This document shows positions 16,241 to 23,775 of a stretch of DNA of 64,000 nt, in pieces. Each line of letters opens with the position of its first letter. The stretch's first letter is position 1. The stretch covers positions 2,418,001 through 2,482,000 of the forward strand of contig NZ_LR594671.1 in the NCBI RefSeq assembly GCF_901827185.1, read 5' to 3'. Made by a program: the position numbers and the translations under genes. The DNA comes from Variovorax sp. PBL-E5 (lineage in GTDB: Bacteria; Pseudomonadota; Gammaproteobacteria; Burkholderiales; Burkholderiaceae_C). The notes beneath the pieces were generated by a model. It did not search any database. It was not told where the DNA came from and worked only from the letters and a program-made list of their open reading frames with translations.

Positions 16241-17820
16241 ATGCGGCGCAGGTCATGAACCTCGGGCGCCTGCTCACGCAGACGGCCCAATTGTTCGGGG
16301 ATCGGCCGGCGCTGATCCAGGAAGGCGGGCCGACCTGGACCTGGGGCGAGATGGAACAGCGCGTGGCCGCGATGGCCGTGGCGCTGCACAAGCTGGGGCT
16401 GCGCAAGGGGGACCGCATCCTCGTGCAGTCGCGCAACAACCTGCAGATGTTCGAGAGTTGCTGGGTCGCTTTCCGGCTGGGCTGCATCTGGGTGCCGACC
16501 AACTTTCGCCTGACGCCGCCGGAGGTCGCCTACCTGGGTGCGTCCAGCGGGGCAAGCGCCATGATCGTGGAAGACGTGTTCGCGGGCCACACCGATGCCG
16601 TGCGCGAAGCATCGCCGGCGCTGAAGCACGTGATCGCGATCGGCCGGCCGCGTGCGGGTGAGCACGCCTACGAGGAACTGGTGCGCGAACATCGCGGCCA
16701 GTCCGCAGATCACGAGACCGTCGCCAGCGACGATCCGCTCTGGTTCTTCTATACCTCGGGCACCACCGGACGGCCCAAGGCCGGTGTGCTCACGCATGGG
16801 CAGATGGCCTTCGTCGTGACGAACCATCTGGCCGACCTGATCCCGGGAACGACCGAGCACGACCGTTCCATCGCGGTGGCGCCGCTGTCGCACGGCGCGG
16901 GCATTCACGCATTGCTGAACGTGGCGCGCGGCGCGGCGACGGTGTTGCCCGCCAGCGAGAAGCTCGACGCCGAGGCGGTCTGGCAGGCGATCGAGAAGCA
17001 TCGGGTCACGAATCTTTTCACTGTGCCCACGATCGTGAAGCTCCTGGTGGAGCACCCGGCGGTGGACCGCTACGACCACAGTTCGCTGCGCTACATGATC
17101 TATGCCGGCGCGCCCATGTACCGCGCCGACCAGAAGCTGGCGCTGCAGAAGCTCGGCAAGGTGCTCGTGCAGTACTTCGGGCTCGGCGAGGTGACCGGCA
17201 ACATCACCGTGCTGCCGCCCGCCATGCATTCGGATGACGATGCCGACCCGAATGCGAACATCGGATCGTGCGGCCGGGCGCGCACCGGCATGGAAGTGGC
17301 GATCCTCGATGCCGCGCTCCAGCGGCTGCCGACGGGGGAGGTCGGTGAAATCTGCTGCCGGGGGCCGGCCGTGTTTTCGGGCTACCACGACAACGCGCAG
17401 GCCACCGGGAAGGCGCTGCGCGGCGGCTGGTTCCACACCGGCGACCTCGGCCGCATGGACGCGCGCGGGCTGCTCTACATCACGGGCCGTGAATCCGACA
17501 TGTACATCTCGGGCGGCTCCAACGTCTATCCGCGCGAAGTGGAAGAAGTGCTGCTGACGCATCCCGCCGTTGCGGAGGTGGCGGTGCTGGGCGTGCCCGA
17601 TGCCAGATGGGGCGAGGTCGGCGTGGCCATCGTGGTCCGTCGCGAAGGCGCGCAGGTGGACAGCGATGCGCTCATGGCGCATCTGGACGGCCGCTGCGCA
17701 CGCTATCGCTGGCCGCAGCGCGTGTTCTTCTGGGACATGCTGCCGAAGTCCGGCTACGGGAAGATCGCGAAGAAGGACATCCGGCAACTGCTGCTCGATC
17801 GCGGCGAGATCGAGGCCTGA
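16237..17820 (+). CDS. Acyl-CoA synthetase (AMP-forming)
   Basis: A 527-residue ANL-superfamily ligase that activates a carboxylic acid with ATP and CoA. The phosphate loop YTSGTTGRPKAG is at about residues 171-182; the A5-like GLGEVTGN and A7-A8 region GDLGRMD, GRESDMYISGG and the C-terminal Lys in SGYGKIAKKDI are present. The GTG start at 16237 overlaps the thiolase stop (GTGA) and has GGAG eight bases upstream; an ATG six codons later is possible. As the last gene of the operon it probably charges the substrate or a side-chain acid for the thiolase. Confidence 0.88.
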   Translation: MNAAQVMNLGRLLTQTAQLFGDRPALIQEGGPTWTWGEMEQRVAAMAVALHKLGLRKGDRILVQSRNNLQMFESCWVAFRLGCIWVPTNFRLTPPEVAYLGASSGASAMIVEDVFAGHTDAVREASPALKHVIAIGRPRAGEHAYEELVREHRGQSADHETVASDDPLWFFYTSGTTGRPKAGVLTHGQMAFVVTNHLADLIPGTTEHDRSIAVAPLSHGAGIHALLNVARGAATVLPASEKLDAEAVWQAIEKHRVTNLFTVPTIVKLLVEHPAVDRYDHSSLRYMIYAGAPMYRADQKLALQKLGKVLVQYFGLGEVTGNITVLPPAMHSDDDADPNANIGSCGRARTGMEVAILDAALQRLPTGEVGEICCRGPAVFSGYHDNAQATGKALRGGWFHTGDLGRMDARGLLYITGRESDMYISGGSNVYPREVEEVLLTHPAVAEVAVLGVPDARWGEVGVAIVVRREGAQVDSDALMAHLDGRCARYRWPQRVFFWDMLPKSGYGKIAKKDIRQLLLDRGEIEA

Positions 17821-17847
17821 TGCCGCCGCGCCGGGGCGGCCGATGGC

Positions 17848-19110
17848 TCAATGCAGATCCTTGAGCTGAAAGGCGGGTGCCCTTGCCTGCTCGGCGGCCA
17901 GGCGAACGCCCTTTGCCAGCAGCCGGCGTGCGAGCATGTGATCGCCCGGGCGGTTGATGGTTTCCACAGCCGCCAGCCGCTCGTTGCGAATGCAGAGGAC
18001 GGTGTGCGTCCGCCCTTGCGGCTCTGGCAGTACCACGTGCTCGTCATCCACCGAACGCAGGCCGGCAATCTGCAGCTTGATGTCGCCCTGGTCACTCCAG
18101 AACCACGGGACCGCGTTGTGCGAGACCGCCTTGCCCATGAGTCGTGCGGCCGCGCTTCGGGCCTGGTCGGACGCGTTCTGAACCGATTCGAGCCGTATCC
18201 GCCGACCGGATGCCGCGTCGGGAAAACCTGCCACGTCGCCGATGGCAGAGATCGCCGGATCGGAGGTGAGCAGCTTTTCGTCGACCGAGATGCCGTTGTC
18301 GACGGCCAGTCCGGCCTGCGTTGCAAGCTGCGTTCGGGGCTGCGCACCGATGCCGACGACGACGATGTCCGCCGGAAGCGTCTTGCCGTCCGCGGTATGC
18401 ACGGCGGCGATCTTGCCGTTTCGTCCTTCGAGCGCGGAGACGCCGCAGCCGAACAGCAGGCGCGTACCTTTCTCCGTGTGCGAATCGGCGATGGTTCGCG
18501 CGCATTCGGGCGACACGGCGCGGGCCAATGCACGCGCTGCGACGTCGATGACGGTGACGTCGAGCCCGAGCGTGCGGGCGACGGCGGCGAACTCGAGCCC
18601 GATGAAGCCTGCGCCGGCCACCACGGCGCGCCGACCGGGTTGGAGACGTGGTCGCAGTCCGTCTGCGTCGCCCAGGGTCTGCAGACCCACGACGCCGTCG
18701 AGATCGGCACCCTGCAGGGCCATCTTCCGCGGGCTCGAACCGGTGGCTATCACGAGGTGGTCGTAAGCGATGCGCTGGCCTGATTGCAGCGAGATTCGCT
18801 GCGCCGTCCGATCGATGGATTCGGCGCGTGTCTGCACGAGCTGCACGTGTTGATCCTGGAAGAAGCGTTCGGGACGGAAATGCAGATCGGAAGCCGATGC
18901 CTTGGCGAGAAGGTAAGCCTTGGAGAGCGGCGGTCGCTGGTAGGGAAGGCTCGCTTCATCGCCCACCAGCAGGATCTTGCCGCCGAAGCCTTCCTGGCGC
19001 AGGGATGCACAGCACTGGAATCCTGCGTGGCCCGCGCCGATGATGACGATCTGCTGCATGTCGGCCGGGCCGGGGTGGGGTTCGAATTCGTACGGAATCG
19101 GCCGGTTCAT
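17848..19110 (-). CDS. FAD-dependent NAD(P)H oxidoreductase (ferredoxin/rubredoxin reductase-like)
   Basis: A 420-residue pyridine-nucleotide-disulfide oxidoreductase-fold flavoprotein. It has an N-terminal FAD motif GAGHAGFQCCASLRQ, the NAD motif GAGFIGLEFAA, the GD motif AIGDVAGF and a C-terminal reductase domain with VPWFWSDQGDIKLQIAG, typical of ferredoxin reductases of dioxygenase and P450 systems. No ferredoxin or oxygenase partner gene lies beside it. An internal ATG 17 codons in (19059) is a possible start. It converges on the ligase gene; the upstream gap holds operator site 3. Confidence 0.88.
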   Translation of the reverse strand: MNRPIPYEFEPHPGPADMQQIVIIGAGHAGFQCCASLRQEGFGGKILLVGDEASLPYQRPPLSKAYLLAKASASDLHFRPERFFQDQHVQLVQTRAESIDRTAQRISLQSGQRIAYDHLVIATGSSPRKMALQGADLDGVVGLQTLGDADGLRPRLQPGRRAVVAGAGFIGLEFAAVARTLGLDVTVIDVAARALARAVSPECARTIADSHTEKGTRLLFGCGVSALEGRNGKIAAVHTADGKTLPADIVVVGIGAQPRTQLATQAGLAVDNGISVDEKLLTSDPAISAIGDVAGFPDAASGRRIRLESVQNASDQARSAAARLMGKAVSHNAVPWFWSDQGDIKLQIAGLRSVDDEHVVLPEPQGRTHTVLCIRNERLAAVETINRPGDHMLARRLLAKGVRLAAEQARAPAFQLKDLH

Positions 19111-19159
19111 CTGCGTGTCTCCTGCGCAGGAATGATCGGCGCGAATGCATGCGCTGTAT

Positions 19160-19177
19160 GTCCCTGCGGAAGGGGAC
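19160..19177. promoter_or_regulatory. GTCCC-N8-GGGAC dyad, candidate operator (site 3)
   Basis: The dyad GTATGTCCC-N8-GGGACGACAGACA lies 50 bp upstream of the flavoprotein start. It shares both the dyad and the flanking GTATG and ACAGACA with site 2, suggesting one regulator acts on both promoters and so ties this flavoprotein to the catabolic cluster. Confidence 0.45.
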
Positions 19178-19218
19178 GACAGACATCCCCCTGCCGCCGC
19201 CCGGACGCTCAGGTCGGC

Positions 19219-19578
19219 CTAGACTTTGATCATGGCTTCGGCGTCCTGCACCTTGCGGCGCGCCAGCGCCAGGTTGGCGCGGGCCTTGTCGAGCACGATA
19301 TAGAAGAACAGGCCCGCGTTCGACGCGATGGGGCGGATGATGTGGTACTGCTTGCCCAGCGTGATCAGGATGTCGTCGATGCTGTCGTTCAACTTGAGCG
19401 ACTGCATCGTGCGTATCTTGGCGCGCACCACTTCAGTATTGCCGGCAGCCGCCAGCTCGATGTCGACGCCGGAGCCGGCCTGGCCCAGCACCATGCCCGA
19501 GTTGCTGTCGACGAGCGCGGCGCACATCGCGCCGTCGATCGACATGGCCTGGCTCAAGGATTGTTCGATGGATGCCAT
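19219..19578 (-). CDS. Roadblock/LC7 domain protein (119 residues)
   Basis: A small protein consisting of a single roadblock/LC7 domain: N-terminal helix MASIEQSLSQAM, then the strand AALVDSNSGMVLG, a central helix, ILITLGKQYHIIRPI and FFYIVLD as later strands. Such domains dimerise and, in MglB-type proteins, act as GTPase-activating partners of small GTPases. It is the last gene of a four-gene minus-strand module with another roadblock protein, a GTPase-like protein and a two-domain protein. A good ribosome site (GGGAG) precedes the ATG. Its exact role is unknown. Confidence 0.83.
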   Translation of the reverse strand: MASIEQSLSQAMSIDGAMCAALVDSNSGMVLGQAGSGVDIELAAAGNTEVVRAKIRTMQSLKLNDSIDDILITLGKQYHIIRPIASNAGLFFYIVLDKARANLALARRKVQDAEAMIKV

Positions 19579-19613
19579 GGTTATCTACTCCCTTTCATTG
19601 CAATTGCAGAACG

Positions 19614-20027
19614 TTAGATCAAAGAAATGGCCTTGCCGATCTCATCGGCGGCCCACAGGGCGGCACCCAGCAGCATGCCGGGTGCCAGCACCATGCACAG
19701 CAGCAGCCCGTCGCCCTTGCCCACCGGGCGTATGAGCAACTTGCCGTTCGGACTCTCCACGATCAGGCCGTCGCAGCCTTCATGGCCCACTTCGCGGCTG
19801 GCGGCGCGCGCCACGGCGATCAGCGAACCCGCCATGGCTGCGAATTGGGCCGATCGAGGCTCGCCCTGGTAGTGGACCGCGGCGACCTCGAAGCCATCCG
19901 GCGTCGCCAGCACCACGGTCGTCACCTTGGAGTGCGACTCGGTGTGTTGCTTCAGGACGGCGACATACCGGTCTCGCTTGGCGTGATGCGCCGAGACGAA
20001 TGGCTTGCGGTGGCGGGAATTGGTCAT
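19614..20027 (-). CDS. Roadblock/LC7 domain protein (137 residues)
   Basis: A second roadblock/LC7 protein. After a basic N-terminal tail (about 20 residues) come VTTVVLATPDGFEVAAV, the long helix FAAMAGSLIAVARAASREV and GLIVESPNGKLLIRPV with LLLCMVLAPGMLLG. This is the strand-helix pattern of bacterial MglB/CvnB-like proteins. It lies eight bases downstream of the GTPase-like gene, so the two are certainly co-expressed; it is the best candidate direct partner or activator of that GTPase. Confidence 0.83.
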   Translation of the reverse strand: MTNSRHRKPFVSAHHAKRDRYVAVLKQHTESHSKVTTVVLATPDGFEVAAVHYQGEPRSAQFAAMAGSLIAVARAASREVGHEGCDGLIVESPNGKLLIRPVGKGDGLLLCMVLAPGMLLGAALWAADEIGKAISLI

Positions 20028-20035
20028 GGTGCTGG

Positions 20036-20566
20036 TCAGTACGTGGGGTCCGGCAGCACGGCGACCAGCAGTTCGAGCGCATCGAGCATCTGCTGCCTGT
20101 CCCGTACGTCGACCTGCATCACCGGAACCGCCCAGCCGACACGGCCGGCGAGTTCTTCGGCAAAGTGCTGGATGAGCGCGGGATCCGCCGGCCGCGCAAC
20201 CAGCACGACGACGGCCGCTTCGGGCGCGAGTTCGCTTGTCATCGCGATGGCGTGCTGCGCATGGTCGATGGCATCGGCCTCCGCGAGATCGACCAGCACC
20301 ATCACGCCCATCGCGAAGCTGAGCAGCCAGCGGCGCATGAAATCGAAGCGGCTTTGACCGGGACTGCCGTAGACGTGCAATTCATCGCCGTTGCCCAAGC
20401 GCACGATGCCGAAGTCCGCGCCAACGGTGGTCGTGGCCTTCGCGTGGCGCTCGGTGTCCAGATTGGCGACATCGCAATCCACCACCGTGTCGCCGCAGAG
20501 CGCGCGCACGGCCGTTGTCTTTCCGATGCCCATCTCGCCGAAAAGCACGATGCGTGGTGCATTCAT
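20036..20566 (-). CDS. Ras-like P-loop GTPase-family protein (COG2229/MglA/CvnD-like)
   Basis: A 176-residue P-loop protein. The G1 loop is GEMGIGKTT (residues 10-18), the switch I region is TTTVGADFG (45-53) and the G3 region is YGSPGQSRF (66-74), very like the FGTPGQERF of the COG2229 predicted GTPases. The G4 motif NKxD is not present; the equivalent strand reads VVVLVARPADP, so guanine specificity is uncertain. It overlaps the upstream gene by four bases (ATGA) and is followed by a roadblock gene, as in MglA-MglB and in Streptomyces conservons. Likely a nucleotide-dependent switch at the membrane or cell pole; this is inference. Confidence 0.8.
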   Translation of the reverse strand: MNAPRIVLFGEMGIGKTTAVRALCGDTVVDCDVANLDTERHAKATTTVGADFGIVRLGNGDELHVYGSPGQSRFDFMRRWLLSFAMGVMVLVDLAEADAIDHAQHAIAMTSELAPEAAVVVLVARPADPALIQHFAEELAGRVGWAVPVMQVDVRDRQQMLDALELLVAVLPDPTY

Positions 20567-21249
20567 GAGGTGTGCGGCCCCGTGGGCACCGGCGTCGATC
20601 GTGCGCCGGAAAGCCATTGCCTTAGCTTGCCGATAAAGCCGGGCGTGGCCTGGCGATCGCCGATGGTCGTATTGACGAGTGCGGCGGCGGGCGCTTCGGA
20701 GATATACAGGGCATCCCTGCGTTGCAGGGCATTCAGCAATGCATCGATCTGGGTGGCACTCAATTCGCAATTCTTGACAATCCAGTCCCGTGTCACCGCT
20801 TTTCTCGCCATGGCCGCCAATGCTCTCGAATGCGCGGGACTTGCCATTCCCGAATCCAGGCTGACCCAATGCCGGAGTTTGAAAGCGAGTGCGATGTCGC
20901 CGCCGAGCGGCATCGGCTGCGACTTGTTGTTGGCATCCCGGAGATTGAGAATACGAACGGCCGCCAGGTCGAGTGCCGCAATGAGCGATGCGACACCGTA
21001 TGCGGCTTCCAGTCGAACGGCCTGAATCGGGCATGCCTGCTTCGGCGCATCGCCGATGACAAGGGCAACAGCATCCGCGCGCACTTCAATGGCTCGATCG
21101 ACCACCACGACATCCGCGCCGATCGGTGCCACGGACTCCCACTGAACGATGCTGCGCGTCCGGGCGACATTGAACAATGCGTCGAATCGCATGCCCAGCG
21201 AAGCCGGCAGAAGATCGGCACTGATACGAACCGTTTTTTTCATTTCCAT
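20563..21249 (-). CDS. Uncharacterised two-domain protein of the roadblock/GTPase module
   Basis: About 228 residues, not matched to a named family by eye. The N-terminal 110 residues alternate strands and helices (ADVVVVDRAIEVRADAVALVIGD, then ASLIAALDLAAVRIL), resembling a degenerate receiver-like fold. The second half (FKLRHWVSLDSG..., RKAVTRDWIVKNCELSATQIDALLNALQRRDALYI) looks like a winged helix, comparable in position to the DUF742 protein CvnC of conservons. It is the first gene of the operon. ATG codons at 21249 and 21243 both suit; the frame is open further up to a GTG at 21375. Confidence 0.65.
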   Translation of the reverse strand: MEMKKTVRISADLLPASLGMRFDALFNVARTRSIVQWESVAPIGADVVVVDRAIEVRADAVALVIGDAPKQACPIQAVRLEAAYGVASLIAALDLAAVRILNLRDANNKSQPMPLGGDIALAFKLRHWVSLDSGMASPAHSRALAAMARKAVTRDWIVKNCELSATQIDALLNALQRRDALYISEAPAAALVNTTIGDRQATPGFIGKLRQWLSGARSTPVPTGPHTS

Positions 21250-21445
21250 TCGACATTCGATGCGGCATCCGGATTCGTCGAGATGAGTGAGTGCGATGAA
21301 TGATGGATTCAATCTCCACAAAGAATCATCTGCGCGATTGGATGCAAGAAAAGTGCGATGGGCAATAGTACCCACTCGCCGAGAGCCATTCGCCGCATTG
21401 CGAGGACTCTCTGCATTTCGCCATCATTGTTCAGATTTGCACTCT

Positions 21446-21476
21446 CGCATTGATTTGATAATTCCAAATCAATGCG
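21446..21476. promoter_or_regulatory. Perfect 11-bp inverted repeat, candidate operator
   Basis: CGCATTGATTT and AAATCAATGCG are perfect reverse complements separated by nine bases. The element lies about 200 bp upstream of the first gene of the roadblock/GTPase module. No T-tract follows on either strand, which argues against a terminator and for a protein-binding site. Confidence 0.5.
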
Positions 21477-21565
21477 TTAGAACTTCTATTTGCGCTCAGC
21501 AGAGTTCAATGCGTATCGAAGATGCTCGGCGGCCAGTCGATCCGGATGCGGGTCTCGAACATGAC

Positions 21566-21607
21566 GAAGACCGAAGACCGAAGACCGAAGACCGAAGACC
21601 GAAGACC
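21566..21607. repeat. Tandem repeat (GAAGACC)x6
   Basis: Six exact, uninterrupted copies of the seven-base unit GAAGACC lie just beyond the 3' end of hpnE. Such arrays change copy number by replication slippage, so it may vary between strains. It is outside coding sequence. Confidence 0.9.
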
Positions 21608-21628
21608 AAGGGCAGCGGCCGCGCAGCG

Positions 21629-22891
21629 TCAGAGTGCCTGCACCACCGCGAGCGCGCTGCGCACCGCGCCTTCGATGGTGGAAGGATAGGGGCCATCGAT
21701 ATAGTCGCCGCAGGCCAGCAGGCCCGGCGCGATGTGCAGTCCCGGCCGCACCAGCGCCGGCGTGCAGGCAAAGCTCGCGCGGCGTTCGACCACGGTCTGC
21801 ACGGCGCGCAGGTCCCTCAGCCCGAGCTGTTGCCGGGCTTGCGCCAGCACCTGGCTTTGCAGCGCGTCACGCGCCTCGTTGCTCGCACTGACGACGAAGG
21901 CGAGCAAGCCTCGAGGCCCGCCGAGCTGGCCACGATCGAAGACGAATTGCGCCGGTGCGCCGATGCCCGAGCGCAATGCAAGCAGTGGCGCGGGCAGCGA
22001 GGCGTTCGCCGCGACATAGACGGTGGCGATGCCTTCGTGCTGCAGTGCCTCGGTCGTCCGCGACCAGGCCGTCGCGTCGGCGTGCTCCGCGCCAGCGGCG
22101 AGGCGCGCGGCTTCCCATGGCGAACAGGCGAGAACCGCGCGATCGAAGTGCTGGCCATCGATCTCCCAGCCGATCGTGCGACGCACGACGGCGTGGACGC
22201 GCGTGCCGGCATGGACCGTCGCGCCCTGCACGCCGAGCCAGCGCGCCGCTGCATCCGGCAGCAGGGCGCCGAGATCGACGCGCGGCAGCAGCAGGTCGGC
22301 GCCGCCGCGTTCGGCGAACAGGGCATCGTGCAGCACGCGCAGGAAGACCTGGCCGCTGGCCTGTTCGATGCGCGTGTTGAGCGCCGAGACGCACAGGGGC
22401 TCGACGAGTTCGCGCACGACGCGCGGCGTCAGCGGTCCGCAGAGCGCGGCCACCGTGGCGCCGGGTTCGCAGCGAAAGCCGCTCGCGCGCCAGCCGATGG
22501 CGGTGCGCAGCAGCGCGGTCTTGTCGCGCCAGGACCAGCCGCGCGCATGGACGATGCCGGCCAGCAGGTCGAGCGATGGCGGCCATCGGGGCACTTGCAG
22601 ACCGCCGCCATCCGGAAAACGCAAGGTGAGCGGCAAGCGAAGCAGCACCGTCTCGGGATCGACGCCGACCGTTCGCATCAGCGCCAGCGTGGCGGCATAG
22701 GCGCCGATCAGGATGTGCTGGCCGTTGTCGAGCATCACCGGCTGACCGTCTGGCATCTGCGCCGGCAATGCGCGTGCGCGTCCCCCGAGCGTGCGCGCGG
22801 CCTCGAAAACGCTGACCGAATGTCCGCCGCGCGTGGCTTCGATCGCGCAGGCCAGGCCGGCCCAGCCGGCGCCGACGATCGCGACCTTCAT
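21629..22891 (-). CDS. hpnE: Hydroxysqualene dehydroxylase (squalene-associated FAD oxidoreductase)
   Basis: A 420-residue flavoprotein of the amine-oxidase/phytoene-desaturase fold. The FAD dinucleotide motif GAGWAGLACAIEATRGG is at the N-terminus with the Glu of VFEAARTLGGRAR, and the C-terminal GDYIDGPYPSTIEGAVRSA is the family's second FAD contact. HpnE reduces hydroxysqualene to squalene, the last step of the HpnCDE route. It follows hpnD with a 31-bp gap in the order hpnC-hpnD-hpnE on the minus strand. Confidence 0.92.
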   Translation of the reverse strand: MKVAIVGAGWAGLACAIEATRGGHSVSVFEAARTLGGRARALPAQMPDGQPVMLDNGQHILIGAYAATLALMRTVGVDPETVLLRLPLTLRFPDGGGLQVPRWPPSLDLLAGIVHARGWSWRDKTALLRTAIGWRASGFRCEPGATVAALCGPLTPRVVRELVEPLCVSALNTRIEQASGQVFLRVLHDALFAERGGADLLLPRVDLGALLPDAAARWLGVQGATVHAGTRVHAVVRRTIGWEIDGQHFDRAVLACSPWEAARLAAGAEHADATAWSRTTEALQHEGIATVYVAANASLPAPLLALRSGIGAPAQFVFDRGQLGGPRGLLAFVVSASNEARDALQSQVLAQARQQLGLRDLRAVQTVVERRASFACTPALVRPGLHIAPGLLACGDYIDGPYPSTIEGAVRSALAVVQAL

Positions 22892-22922
22892 GGACGCGAA
22901 GGCCGCCGCCGAGGGGGTGCCG

Positions 22923-23762
22923 TCATAGCTTGCCGAGCGCCTGCACGCGCCAGGCCAGCCAGAGCTTGCGCACCGGCGTCAGGCTGACACGCTGATGCAG
23001 CACCTGGAAGTTGTCGCGCTCGATCTCGCGCAGCAGGGTGCGGTAGATGCTGGCCATCATCAGCCCCGGTTTCTGCGTCCGGCGATCGGCCGGCGGGAGC
23101 AGGGCGATCGCCTCGTCGTAGGCCGCCTGCGCGCGCGCCGTCTGGAATTTCATGAGGGCGACGAAGCGTTCGGAGTGCACGCGGTTCAGTATCTCGTGCG
23201 CCTTGACGTCGAAACGCTGCAGCTCGTCGACCGGCAGGTAGATGCGTCCGCGCAAGGCGTCCTCGCCGACGTCGCGGATGATGTTGGTCAGCTGCAGCGC
23301 CAGGCCCAGCTTGTGGGCATAGGCGGTGGTCTGCGGATCGGTCTGGCCGAAGATGCGCGCCGCGCCTTCGCCGACCACGCCGGCCACCAGGTGGCAGTAG
23401 CGCCGCAGCGCGGGAAAGTCGAGGTAGCGCGTCTGCTCGAGGTCCATCTGGCAGCCCGCGATGACCTCGTGCAGCTGGCGTTCCTCGATGCCGTAGGCCG
23501 CGGCATGCGGCATCAGCGCCTGCATCACCGGATGGTGCGGCTGGCCGGCGAAGGATTGGGCGACCTCGGTGCGCCACCATGCGAGCTTGGTCGCCGCGAC
23601 GCCGGGATCGCTGACTTCGTCGACCACGTCGTCGATCTCGCGGCAGAACGCATAGAAGGCGGTGATGGCTGCGCGCCGCGGCTTCGGCAGGAACAGGAAG
23701 GCGTAGTAGAAGCTGCTGCCCGAGGCCGCCGCCTTGTCCTGGACGTACTGCTCGGGATTCAT
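22923..23762 (-). CDS. hpnD: Presqualene diphosphate synthase
   Basis: A 279-residue trans-isoprenyl diphosphate synthase (squalene/phytoene synthase family). It has the first Asp-rich motif DDVVDE (about residues 44-49), the second NIIRDVGEDALRGRIYLP and the MDLEQTRY region near residue 120. HpnD joins two farnesyl diphosphates to presqualene diphosphate. The ATG at 23762 gives the normal start MNPEQYVQDKAA; it lies 13 bases after the hpnC stop. The frame is open upstream but that part is an hpnC shadow. Confidence 0.93.
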   Translation of the reverse strand: MNPEQYVQDKAAASGSSFYYAFLFLPKPRRAAITAFYAFCREIDDVVDEVSDPGVAATKLAWWRTEVAQSFAGQPHHPVMQALMPHAAAYGIEERQLHEVIAGCQMDLEQTRYLDFPALRRYCHLVAGVVGEGAARIFGQTDPQTTAYAHKLGLALQLTNIIRDVGEDALRGRIYLPVDELQRFDVKAHEILNRVHSERFVALMKFQTARAQAAYDEAIALLPPADRRTQKPGLMMASIYRTLLREIERDNFQVLHQRVSLTPVRKLWLAWRVQALGKL

Positions 23763-23775
23763 CGTGAGGGCCTCA

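Larger units (their letters stand above)
21250..21628. other. AT-richer intergenic region between the roadblock module and hpnE
   Basis: This 380-bp gap has clearly lower GC than its surroundings. It should contain the promoter of the minus-strand roadblock module. It holds a perfect 11-bp inverted repeat (21446-21476) and a seven-base tandem repeat array (21566-21607). No convincing gene or -35/-10 pair could be assigned. Confidence 0.6.

Noticed and set aside
21447..21475. Inverted repeat as the terminator of hpnCDE
   Set aside because: There is no T-rich run after the repeat on the minus strand and it lies about 150 bp beyond hpnE; an operator is more likely.
21566..21607. GAAGACC tandem array as a CRISPR or iteron origin
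   Set aside because: The unit is seven bases with no spacers, no cas or replication genes nearby, so a simple tandem repeat is the best description.
22891..22923. GC-rich gap between hpnD and hpnE as another repeat copy
   Set aside because: It shares only a short G-run with the dispersed repeats, too little to call a copy.
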